Below, piece by piece: positions 1 to 6,215 of a stretch of DNA of 6,286 bases. The notes below the pieces were generated by a model. The model was not told the origin of the DNA. It searched no databases and saw only the letters and a program-made list of their open reading frames with translations. This stretch comes from an uncultured Planctomycetota bacterium (GTDB taxonomy: Bacteria > Planctomycetota > SZUA-567 > JAFGNG01), in NCBI GenBank assembly GCA_947311175.1, contig CAMZKK010000133.1, positions 1 through 6,286 on the forward strand, given 5' to 3'. Within the stretch, counting starts at the first letter, position 1, and each line of letters starts with the position of its first letter. Made by a program: the position numbers and the translations under genes.

Positions 1-113
1 AAAAAGATCTTCTTGAAGATATTCCGGATAACCTAAGAAATATTGAAGATATTGATTTTCTCTTATTTGAGCAACTGTCTCTATCTGTTATCCCCATCGT
101 TCTTGAAGGATGA
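1..113 (+). CDS. C-terminal fragment of a Lon-like ATP-dependent protease (cut by the left edge)
   Basis: The plus-strand frame starting at base 3 is open from the window edge to a TGA at 111-113 and gives 36 residues. It contains KDLLEDIPDNLRN followed by a hydrophobic stretch and a short tail. Lon proteases end in a very similar way, with a KDLxEIPDN-type motif, then a strand and helix of the S16 protease domain leading to a short C-terminus. Lon is a cytoplasmic AAA+ serine protease that degrades misfolded and regulatory proteins. The catalytic Ser and Lys, the ATPase domain and the start codon all lie outside the window, so only the tail motif supports this call. One extra leucine relative to the usual motif, and a divergent end (SVIPIVLEG), lower the certainty. 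The gene converges on the minus-strand gene ending at 183. Bases 114-182 show no clear hairpin terminator. Confidence 0.55.
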   Translation, partial: KDLLEDIPDNLRNIEDIDFLLFEQLSLSVIPIVLEG

Positions 114-182
114 GAGACAAACAGAGAAACTTTGCATTTTCCTTGTTTATTTCTTCAACATCACCGCCTCCGGATATATATT

Positions 183-815
183 CTATTTATTGCAAAACAA
201 CCGAAGTAACTCAAATCCACTCTCCAATCTACTGTTCATCTCATTGATTTTAGTTCTTATTCCCGGTATGTAACAAATAAATTTATTCCCTACCCCTTCC
301 ACCCAAAAATCATTACACTTGCCATAATTTGAAAGAAAATTGTTGGTAAAAAATTTTCTGATTGACTCATCATCTTTGCCTGTCAATACATAGCTTGATG
401 AAAAATCAGGATGGCTATCGAATTCAATATATTTATTACTTAAAAAAGAAGAAATCCTATCTAATAAAAAAAATCGAGGTCTAAAGAAAAAGTGAGGAAG
501 AGCAATTGTATCAGACTTAAAAAAAAATACTGTTTGGCAAAGATTCTTATTTCTCCCGTTACCGAAATAAAAAAGATATTGATATTCCATAATCATAACA
601 TCAATACCATTAGCTTTACCCTTCATAATATTTTTAATAACTCGTGGATCATTTCTTAAAAAAAGGTCAAACTCTTCTACCGAACGCAAAATAGTATTAT
701 CGTCTTTTAAAATAAAATCAAACCCTAAATCATCTGCAAATTTCTCATATTCTTTAATAGGTATTGTCTTATTTACTCCAATTAAATTATCTTTAAATTG
801 TGTAAAAATCCCCAA
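183..815 (-). CDS. Conserved protein of unknown function, third gene of the rsmG-proS operon
   Basis: The protein is about 210 residues if translation starts at the TTG at 815-813. This start lies one base after the proS stop and has a strong AAGGGGG Shine-Dalgarno sequence six bases upstream. An upstream ATG at 869 in the same frame would overlap proS by 53 bases and has no comparable ribosome site. I do not recognise a named family. The pattern does resemble a widespread uncharacterised bacterial protein. It has an early segment on the pattern 'ADDLGFDF', a central RNDPRVIKNIMKGKANGIDV region, then FDSHPDFSSSYVLTGKDD near residues 132-149 and a C-terminal VEGVGNKFICYIPG segment. No signal peptide, membrane helix or catalytic motif is evident. 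Its position suggests co-expression with proS, but gives no function. The real gene could be slightly shorter at its N-terminus. Confidence 0.75.
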   Translation of the reverse strand: MGIFTQFKDNLIGVNKTIPIKEYEKFADDLGFDFILKDDNTILRSVEEFDLFLRNDPRVIKNIMKGKANGIDVMIMEYQYLFYFGNGRNKNLCQTVFFFKSDTIALPHFFFRPRFFLLDRISSFLSNKYIEFDSHPDFSSSYVLTGKDDESIRKFFTNNFLSNYGKCNDFWVEGVGNKFICYIPGIRTKINEMNSRLESGFELLRLFCNK

Positions 816-816
816 T

Positions 817-2532
817 TTAATCCCCCTTAATAATATCTTTAACCTTATCAATAATTGCATCTTGTTCAATCAGCACACTATCTTTTTCCCCACGAATCTT
901 GAATTCAACCTTGTTTTCCGGCACGGTTTTGGGCGATATAATTATTCGCAATGGGATTCCTATCAAATCTGCCTCACTAAACATAGGTCCGGCCTTTTCG
1001 CCTCGGTCGTCATACAGCACCTCGATATTTTCATTCATCATTTCAAGATATAGCTTTTCCGCAGCATCTTTAACCCCTTCTTTTTTGGGATTTAATGCAC
1101 AAATATGAACATGATATGGAGCGATCGCCATTGGCCAAATAGGTCCCCATTTATCGTGAGACTGTTCAACAACAGATGCCATTGCCCTGCCAACTCCAAT
1201 ACCATAACAACCCATAATCATTGGCTGAGCTTTACCGTTTTGATTTAAGAAATTACACCCCATCGCTTCAGAATATTTAGTGCCAAGCTGAAAAATATTT
1301 CCAACCTCAATCCCTCGTTTTTCCTGTAATGGTTCTCCGGTTTTAGGACAAGGATCACCATTTCTAACAGTAGCAATATCAACAACCTCAAATGACACAT
1401 CTTTTAAATCACGCCCGATATTAAAATTTTTGTAATGATAATCTTTTTCATTAGCACCGACCACCAAATTAGAACTTTCAGCTACTGACCTATCTATAAT
1501 TATCTTTACTTTGTCTGAGTTAATAGCCATTGGCGAGGCATACCCAGGCTCTGCCCCAACCGCCTTGATTAATTCATCATCGGCAAACTCAAGACTGTTC
1601 AGTCCAAGATGATTTTTTAATTTACTTTCGTTAACTTCAAAATCACCACGAATCATAGCAACAATTAAATTACCCACAATATCAACGTAAAAAACTACCT
1701 TTCCTGTATTCTCAGGTTTTAATTTCAAAAATTCGGAAACATCCTCAATTGACTTTTTCTCTGGGGTATGAACCTTTTCTAATTCACATTCATCCTCTTT
1801 TGTAAATTTAATATCCGCACAAGCAATCTCACGATTTGCCCGGTATGTCCCGTCAGGAGAGACAAAAAGGGTATCTTCTCCACATTCCGCAATTGCCATA
1901 AATTCGTGAGATAAACTACCTCCCATCATTCCAGAATTTGACTCTATCGAGATAACATCTTTCATCCCAATTCTATCAAAAATTCGGACATACGCCTCAT
2001 GTGCCTTTTTATAATATTCATCGAGAGACTCTTGACTGTCATGAAAAGAATAACCATCCTTCATTGTAAATTCACGCACCCGAATAAGACCTGCCCTTGG
2101 TCGTGCTTCATCACGATACTTGGTTTGAATTTGATAAACCATAATTGGCAATTGTTTGTAACTACTTACTTCTGTCCTTACAAGATGCACAACTGCCTCT
2201 TCGTGAGTCATTCCAAGTAGCATTTTTTTTCCACTTCTATCTTCAAACCGTAAAAGTTCATCACCGACAGAATCGTATCTTCCGGATTCTTCCCACAACT
2301 CCGCAGGAAGTGCCACCGGCAATAAAACCTCTTGCCCTTCAATCGAATTCATCTCTTCTCTAATAATATTTTCAATCTTGGTAATAATTCTTTTCGCCAT
2401 TGGCAGTAAGGAATAAATACCTGTGGAAACCATTCTGATATATCCACCCCTAACCAACAATTTATGGCTAGGGGTAACGCTATCCTTTGGGTCCTCTTTA
2501 ATTCTTCTTCCTACTAATTTTGACATTCTCAT
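817..2532 (-). CDS. proS: Prolyl-tRNA synthetase, bacterial type with INS editing domain
   Basis: The enzyme charges tRNA-Pro with proline in the cytoplasm. The 571 residues match the usual length of the bacterial class II enzyme (E. coli, about 572). Motif 1 lies near 66-85. Motif 2 lies at about 139-162 (YRDEARPRAGLIRVREF and then MKDGYSF). Motif 3 lies at 441-449 (GCYGIGVGR). An insertion (INS) domain, which hydrolyses Ala-tRNA-Pro in bacteria, spans roughly 223-405 and includes RGD at 295-297, a GYASP match to GxxxP at 330-334, and a histidine at 366 equivalent to E. coli His369. The anticodon-binding domain covers about 470-571. The ATG at 2532 has AAGGA nine bases upstream. The gene lies 45 bases after rsmG and one base before the next gene, so all three are probably one operon. 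Oddly, no lysine lies between 278 and 304, where the conserved editing lysine (E. coli Lys279) is expected; the aligned stretch reads FYVDIVGN. Confidence 0.97.
   Translation of the reverse strand: MRMSKLVGRRIKEDPKDSVTPSHKLLVRGGYIRMVSTGIYSLLPMAKRIITKIENIIREEMNSIEGQEVLLPVALPAELWEESGRYDSVGDELLRFEDRSGKKMLLGMTHEEAVVHLVRTEVSSYKQLPIMVYQIQTKYRDEARPRAGLIRVREFTMKDGYSFHDSQESLDEYYKKAHEAYVRIFDRIGMKDVISIESNSGMMGGSLSHEFMAIAECGEDTLFVSPDGTYRANREIACADIKFTKEDECELEKVHTPEKKSIEDVSEFLKLKPENTGKVVFYVDIVGNLIVAMIRGDFEVNESKLKNHLGLNSLEFADDELIKAVGAEPGYASPMAINSDKVKIIIDRSVAESSNLVVGANEKDYHYKNFNIGRDLKDVSFEVVDIATVRNGDPCPKTGEPLQEKRGIEVGNIFQLGTKYSEAMGCNFLNQNGKAQPMIMGCYGIGVGRAMASVVEQSHDKWGPIWPMAIAPYHVHICALNPKKEGVKDAAEKLYLEMMNENIEVLYDDRGEKAGPMFSEADLIGIPLRIIISPKTVPENKVEFKIRGEKDSVLIEQDAIIDKVKDIIKGD
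822..828 (-). promoter_or_regulatory. Ribosome binding site for the TTG-started gene, inside the end of proS
   Basis: Read on the minus strand, AAGGGGG lies six bases before the TTG at 815-813. It forms the Lys-Gly part of the last three codons of proS (Lys-Gly-Asp-stop). The spacing and purine run make it one of the best ribosome sites in the window. It decides the start of the downstream gene and predicts translational coupling to proS. Confidence 0.6.
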
Positions 2533-2577
2533 AATTTTTATTCCTTTTTATTTTGTGTTTTTATTCTATCTTTTTCT

Positions 2578-3471
2578 TTATTTTGCTGACGGTGGAATTA
2601 ATCGCTCATAAACCACCACTCTCCGTTTGTGATCCGTTCCCGGCAAAATAAATGCGTGATCCTCAATGAGTTTGTATTCATTTTTAAATAATTTATCAGC
2701 CTCAATTATTTCTGCATCAACCTTTGGGCCTTTCATCAAGATGACCCGTCCGCCCTTTTGTAGCCCACCACTAACCCGCGCCAATGTCTTTGGCACAATC
2801 TCTACAGCACGAGTAATTGCTCCAATAATTGGAGTGGTAAAACTTGGATGAATCTGATGTCCGTGAATTTGCAATTTAGGCAACCGCAGGCTTTTACGAA
2901 CCTCTTCTAAAAATTCCACCCGCAACTTCCTGCCCTCGCCAAGGATTATTTCTGTATCTGGATTCATTATTTTCAATGGTATTCCCGGAAATCCACCACC
3001 ACTACCAATATCAAGAATCGGAGATGGAAGAGCTGTATATTTACCGACAATAATACAATCAACAAAATGCCTAACCACAGAATCATCAAATCGATGAATC
3101 CTTGTAATGTTAATTTCTTTATTTCTCTCTTTTATCCTAAGATAAAATTGCCAAAACAAATTTATCTGCAATTCAGTCAATTCAAACCCACAATCAGCAA
3201 ATATCGTCTTCATCAATGCCGGTGACGGTTTATCCATATTCCATTTTTCACAACCAATAACTCTTGCGTTGGGATCAATTATTTTTTCTTTTTTGACAAT
3301 TGGTTTCTTTTTAATTTTTGAAAATGGAACTCGCCCTAACATCTTAAAATTATTTTTCTTCTTACCAGACGATTTATTATTATTCCCGAAAGAGCTTTTC
3401 CCTTTACGAGCACCTGATGAACCTGTATTTTTTTTATTATTACTTTTACTATTTTTACTTCTATTTACCAT
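2578..3471 (-). CDS. rsmG: 16S rRNA (guanine-527-N7)-methyltransferase RsmG with a long basic N-terminal extension
   Basis: RsmG (GidB) transfers a methyl group from S-adenosylmethionine to N7 of G527 in 16S rRNA. The core begins near residue 83. It has the helix that pairs with NITRI at 121-125, then VVRHFVDC at 132-139. The SAM loop DIGSGGGFPGIPL is at 154-166, followed by EGRKLRVEFL at 179-188, TRA at 220-222 and GGRVILMKGP at 240-249. These follow the RsmG pattern in order. The usual 'LDS' acidic strand end is replaced by GEG. Residues 1-78 are extra compared with the roughly 207-residue E. coli protein. Residues 1-65 hold about 18 Lys, 3 Arg and 10 Asn and a single acidic residue, so this tail is probably disordered and may bind RNA. 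The ATG at 3471 has only a weak purine stretch upstream. Met44 (3342) or Met79 (3237) are alternatives, but neither has a clear ribosome site. This is the first gene of the rsmG-proS operon. Confidence 0.9.
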   Translation of the reverse strand: MVNRSKNSKSNNKKNTGSSGARKGKSSFGNNNKSSGKKKNNFKMLGRVPFSKIKKKPIVKKEKIIDPNARVIGCEKWNMDKPSPALMKTIFADCGFELTELQINLFWQFYLRIKERNKEINITRIHRFDDSVVRHFVDCIIVGKYTALPSPILDIGSGGGFPGIPLKIMNPDTEIILGEGRKLRVEFLEEVRKSLRLPKLQIHGHQIHPSFTTPIIGAITRAVEIVPKTLARVSGGLQKGGRVILMKGPKVDAEIIEADKLFKNEYKLIEDHAFILPGTDHKRRVVVYERLIPPSAK

Positions 3472-3488
3472 TACAAGGTCTTTCTATA

Positions 3489-4190
3489 ATGTCGGAACCA
3501 AAATCAAAGGCATCTACCCCTGAGCTCCCTAAACTTGATGTCTTATACGAAGACAATCATCTAATTGCAGTCAATAAACCAGCAGGGATACTGGTTCAAG
3601 GCGATGACACCAAAGATGAGTCACTCTTTGATATTATTCGGCAATGGATTAAAATCAAGTATCAAAAACCGGGAAATGTTTATCTCGGCATAGTTCATCG
3701 CCTTGATCGGCCGGCAAGTGGGGTTGTTGTATTTGCAAAAACCAGCAAAGGAGCAAGTCGCCTGTCAGAACAATTCCGCAAACACACTCCTGAAAAAATT
3801 TATAAATGTATCGTTCATAACACCCCAAAAAATAATTCAGGAAAGCTGATAAACTACCTACAACCACTAAGTGGCAAAAAAAACATTATGCAGATTAGCA
3901 GAAATAATATAGGTAAAAAATCTATCCTCAACTACAAGACGATAAAACACAATAAAAAATATTCAGAGCTTGAGGTAACCTTAGACACAGGCCGAAAACA
4001 TCAAATACGCCTGCAGCTATCAAATATCAACTGCCCTATCCTTGGTGATTTAAAATACGGTTCAAAGGAAAAGGTCGCCAATGGCAAAGCCCTCTGCCTT
4101 CACGCAAGCAAACTAACAATAATCCACCCAACAAAAAAAAACACCCTCAAAATCACTGCCCCAACCCCAAAACACTGGACAAAGATATAA
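3489..4190 (+). CDS. RluA-family pseudouridine synthase (RluA/RluC/RluD-like)
   Basis: The enzyme isomerises specific uridines in rRNA or tRNA to pseudouridine in the cytoplasm. The protein has 233 residues from the ATG at 3489. An upstream in-frame ATG at 3417 would add an improbable Phe/Tyr-rich stretch encoded opposite the lysine-rich start of rsmG, so I reject it. AAGG at 3475-3478 sits 10 bases before the chosen start. YEDNHLIAVNKPAG at 20-33 is the usual opening motif. VHRLDRPASGVVVFAK at 69-84 carries the catalytic Asp73. GRKHQIRLQL at 168-177 and LGDLKYG at 185-191 are the later RluA-family motifs. There is no S4 RNA-binding domain, so it is the short single-domain form, and its target uridine cannot be told from the sequence. 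It is divergent from rsmG and convergent with the glycosyltransferase gene. Confidence 0.93.
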   Translation: MSEPKSKASTPELPKLDVLYEDNHLIAVNKPAGILVQGDDTKDESLFDIIRQWIKIKYQKPGNVYLGIVHRLDRPASGVVVFAKTSKGASRLSEQFRKHTPEKIYKCIVHNTPKNNSGKLINYLQPLSGKKNIMQISRNNIGKKSILNYKTIKHNKKYSELEVTLDTGRKHQIRLQLSNINCPILGDLKYGSKEKVANGKALCLHASKLTIIHPTKKNTLKITAPTPKHWTKI

Positions 4191-4215
4191 ATTTAATCCA
4201 CCAACCATCTTCAAC

Positions 4216-4239
4216 CTAAATTAAACAGCTGAAATTTAG
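4216..4239. repeat. AT-rich inverted repeat between convergent genes
   Basis: CTAAATT at 4216-4222 pairs with AATTTAG at 4233-4239 across a 10-base loop. A second arm pair, TTAATC at 4193-4198 and GATTAA at 4239-4244, could form a competing outer stem. The repeat fills the 50-base space between the stops of the pseudouridine synthase and glycosyltransferase genes, where a bidirectional terminator would be expected. No T-run follows on either strand and the stem has little G+C, so terminator function is a guess. Confidence 0.3.
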
Positions 4240-4240
4240 A

Positions 4241-5410
4241 TTAATGGCGATCAATTACGCCATCAATGGTTTCCATCCATGTATCAATAATTTTCTCCTT
4301 AGCAAAATCTGTAGCTCTGAGCCTTGACTTTGCCGAATATTCCTCCCTCAACTCATGCTCATCAATTATAAGATTCATTGCCATTGCAAGGCTATCTTTA
4401 TCTCCAACAGTAGTTAAAACTCCATACTCAGCTTTTTCAATCCCGTGTTGTAATTGAAAAGATATATCCGTATCGGGTGCTAATATCTCCCTTGGTCCAC
4501 ATTGACAATCGGTGCTAATAACGGGCAGTCCACAAGCAAGTGCCTCTAATAGAACATTTGGAAAACCTTCATATAAAGATGAGAAAACAAAACAATCTGC
4601 TTTTGCCATATATTTATAGGGATTATTATCAAAACCGATCATTTTAACTTGATTTTGTAATCCTAAAGATTGAATCTTTGATTTTAATTTTTCTTCAAAC
4701 AGTCCATCACCAATAATCAACAACTGTATTTTATCATTATCAATGCTAGCAATGGCATCAATCATTAAACAATGATTTTTACCAGAATCTAATCTGCCAA
4801 CAGTAACAAAGGTAAATTTATTAAAATCTATACCTGCAACCATTTCTTTGCTTAGTTGATTTATTGTTTCAATGTCAAACAGGTTGTGAATTGTCGTAGT
4901 TTTTTCTTGGTTAACATTAAACCTATTTATTAAATCATAATAATTGCCGGTTGAGTTTGTGATGATTTTATCAGCTTTATTATACAATCGTTCAATCAAA
5001 AATTTATTAATTTTAGATTTCAAGCTGCTATCAGCATAAATAGATGATGGGGTCGTTCTTTCGCTTATAATTAGGGGCGTGGTATTTCCAATTATCTTTG
5101 ACAGCAGAGATACAAAACATGGTCTAATCATAAATACTAAAGAGATATCAATCTTATTGAGCTTACAAAACTGTTTGTATTTTAATGCAAGATATGGAAG
5201 TTTTAGAAATTTAACAAAAAATGACTCAAATGGTTTGGAATTTTCTATGAATTCGATATTTATTCCAGGAATATCATAATCAATCTTATCGCGCATTAAA
5301 ACCAAGGTTATGTCATACCGTTCGTGAAGTTCATTTATCAAGATTGATGCAACCCGCTCTGCTCCACCACCAGCCAGAGAATATATAAATATAGATAGCT
5401 TCGGTTTCAT
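4241..5410 (-). CDS. GT4-family glycosyltransferase, PglJ-like
   Basis: This 389-residue GT-B enzyme most likely adds a sugar (N-acetylgalactosamine in characterised relatives) to an undecaprenyl-linked glycan on the cytoplasmic face of the inner membrane. Residues 7-20 (FIYSLAGGGAERV) are the N-terminal glycine-rich acceptor-side loop. VGRLDSGKNH at 204-213 opens the donor domain. EGFPNVLLE at 281-289 is the EX7E nucleotide-sugar motif, followed by CGLPVIST and CGPREI. Several stretches match Campylobacter PglJ as I remember it: the SKPxE and KFLKLPYLALKYK segments at 58-79, ERTTPSSIY at 117-125 and GFDNNPYKYMAKADCF at 259-274. PglJ adds the second GalNAc of the N-glycan heptasaccharide. No other pgl gene is visible here, so substrate and pathway are inferred. 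It starts 3 bases after the HEPN stop with no clear ribosome site of its own, which suggests translational coupling. A sampled line near 4861 is only about 28% G+C. Confidence 0.9.
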   Translation of the reverse strand: MKPKLSIFIYSLAGGGAERVASILINELHERYDITLVLMRDKIDYDIPGINIEFIENSKPFESFFVKFLKLPYLALKYKQFCKLNKIDISLVFMIRPCFVSLLSKIIGNTTPLIISERTTPSSIYADSSLKSKINKFLIERLYNKADKIITNSTGNYYDLINRFNVNQEKTTTIHNLFDIETINQLSKEMVAGIDFNKFTFVTVGRLDSGKNHCLMIDAIASIDNDKIQLLIIGDGLFEEKLKSKIQSLGLQNQVKMIGFDNNPYKYMAKADCFVFSSLYEGFPNVLLEALACGLPVISTDCQCGPREILAPDTDISFQLQHGIEKAEYGVLTTVGDKDSLAMAMNLIIDEHELREEYSAKSRLRATDFAKEKIIDTWMETIDGVIDRH

Positions 5411-5413
5411 TTT

Positions 5414-5887
5414 TTAAGTAATTTTCTTAATTGATATTAATATCTGCTCTAAGTCATCTTTAATTTCAAAAATAGTATTTAATATATTGAGTGCTAACGT
5501 CTCGTTATTATCATAATCATGGGCTATCTCATTTCGTAAATCTCGTATCTCAAACCACTCATCAACATTAACTATCTCTATTTTTTCAAGCTGATTAAGT
5601 ATATCTAAAAAAGGTTTATTAATGTTTTCACCCTGATAAAGCAATACAGACTTAAAGAGCTTTGCTCCAATACAATCTTGTAATTTAGAAAATCTGTAAA
5701 TAGCCTGATCACTATAAGCTAAAGTCTGTATATTGTTTGCGATTTCATTGAATCCATCAGAACTGATAGGAAACGGATGTTTTTTTTGTAACTCATTTAA
5801 AGCCCCATTTAGCCTTTTTAAATGCTTATAGCTTTCTGCTAGGTTGTCATAAACTTTTTGTTTATATATTACAGTTTTATTCCCCAT
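5414..5887 (-). CDS. HEPN-domain ribonuclease toxin of a HEPN/MNT (type VII) toxin-antitoxin pair, HepT-like
   Basis: The protein is 157 residues and mostly helical in appearance. Its key motif is RDLRNEIAHDY at 115-125, which contains R118-X4-H123-X-Y125. That is the RX4HXY signature of HepT toxins, where Arg and His form the RNase site. In studied pairs the partner MNT enzyme attaches AMP units to the tyrosine and so silences the toxin. The upstream gene here is exactly such an MNT protein and overlaps this one by 19 bases. An AAAGAGG ribosome site lies seven bases before the ATG at 5887. The KLQDCIGAKLF segment at 68-78 resembles a common HEPN subgroup paired with nucleotidyltransferases. 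Which RNA it cuts cannot be read from the sequence, and a role other than a toxin, such as a partner or substrate-binding subunit, remains possible. Confidence 0.85.
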   Translation of the reverse strand: MGNKTVIYKQKVYDNLAESYKHLKRLNGALNELQKKHPFPISSDGFNEIANNIQTLAYSDQAIYRFSKLQDCIGAKLFKSVLLYQGENINKPFLDILNQLEKIEIVNVDEWFEIRDLRNEIAHDYDNNETLALNILNTIFEIKDDLEQILISIKKIT

Positions 5888-6156
5888 TTTATTGCCTCTT
5901 TCTCCACCAAGCGGTTTTCATCTTGATTAAATATTATGTCTATTTTTTGATCCCCAAGCTCTCTTTTCACTCTTGATAAAAACTTTCTTTTCCTTTCAAA
6001 CAGATTGCTGTGATCAAGCGTTTTAATGTATAAATCAATATCTCCACCCTTTTGACTGTCATCGACACGACTACCAAAAAGAAAGATTTCACCATCTTTG
6101 AAAAATTCTGCAAAATACTTTTTGAATACACTAATATATCTTTTTGAAATTCTCAT
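5869..6156 (-). CDS. Minimal nucleotidyltransferase (MNT) antitoxin, MntA-like
   Basis: The protein is 95 residues and is the first gene of the minus-strand operon. FGSRVDD starts the nucleotide-binding loop: G28-S29, nine residues, then D39-I-D41 gives the GSX9DXD pattern of the polymerase-beta-like minimal nucleotidyltransferase fold. Asp73 in KIDIIF supplies the third expected metal-binding acid. In characterised HEPN/MNT pairs this enzyme uses ATP to AMPylate the tyrosine of the HEPN RX4HXY motif and neutralises it without forming a classical DNA-binding antitoxin. All catalytic residues are present, so the enzyme looks intact. The ATG at 6156 has only a weak AGAAAG ribosome site five bases upstream, weaker than that of the HEPN gene. 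Its end overlaps the HEPN start by 19 bases, which suggests translational coupling. Confidence 0.88.
   Translation of the reverse strand: MRISKRYISVFKKYFAEFFKDGEIFLFGSRVDDSQKGGDIDLYIKTLDHSNLFERKRKFLSRVKRELGDQKIDIIFNQDENRLVEKEAIKWGIKL
5895..5901 (-). promoter_or_regulatory. Ribosome binding site of the HEPN gene, inside the MNT gene
   Basis: Read on the minus strand, AAAGAGG lies seven bases before the HEPN ATG at 5887-5885. It falls within the last codons of the MNT gene. It supports the chosen HEPN start and suggests that HEPN translation need not rely only on readthrough from the overlapping MNT gene. Confidence 0.5.
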
Positions 6157-6198
6157 ATTTTCTTTCTAAATATTAACCTACGGTGGCGGATTCAACTC

Positions 6199-6215
6199 CC
6201 AAGTGCCTACCTTGG
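6199..6215. repeat. Short palindrome in the leader of the MNT/HEPN/glycosyltransferase operon
   Basis: CCAAG at 6199-6203 and CTTGG at 6211-6215 are perfect inverted arms around a 7-base centre. The element lies 43 bases upstream of the MNT start codon. It could be an operator for a regulator or a hairpin in the leader RNA. MNT proteins are not known DNA binders, so autoregulation by the pair is not implied. Five-base arms can occur by chance. Confidence 0.3.

Noticed and set aside
13..53. Direct repeat TTGAAGATATT at 13-23 and 43-53
   Set aside because: Both copies are in the same reading frame and encode similar residues (LEDI and IEDI) of the Lon-like tail. Eleven bases in AT-rich coding DNA need no special explanation.
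114..182. Possible terminator between the convergent Lon-like and unknown genes
   Set aside because: Only very short, weak pairings are visible and no G+C-rich stem is followed by a T-run.
43..273. Plus-strand open frame of 76 codons at the left end
   Set aside because: It lies out of frame with the Lon-like tail and runs antisense into the conserved minus-strand gene. It has no ribosome site or recognisable motif.
899..2363. Several plus-strand open frames of 60-75 codons opposite proS
   Set aside because: They are antisense to well-conserved proS codons, have no family motifs or ribosome sites, and overlap one another.
3417..3488. Upstream extension of the pseudouridine synthase from an ATG at 3417
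   Set aside because: The extra residues are a Phe/Tyr/Leu-rich artefact of the lysine- and asparagine-rich rsmG start on the other strand. The family motif begins soon after the ATG at 3489.
3485..3490. Perfect TATAAT on the plus strand
   Set aside because: It overlaps the start codon of the pseudouridine synthase, so transcription from it would begin inside the gene. No good -35 element lies at normal spacing.
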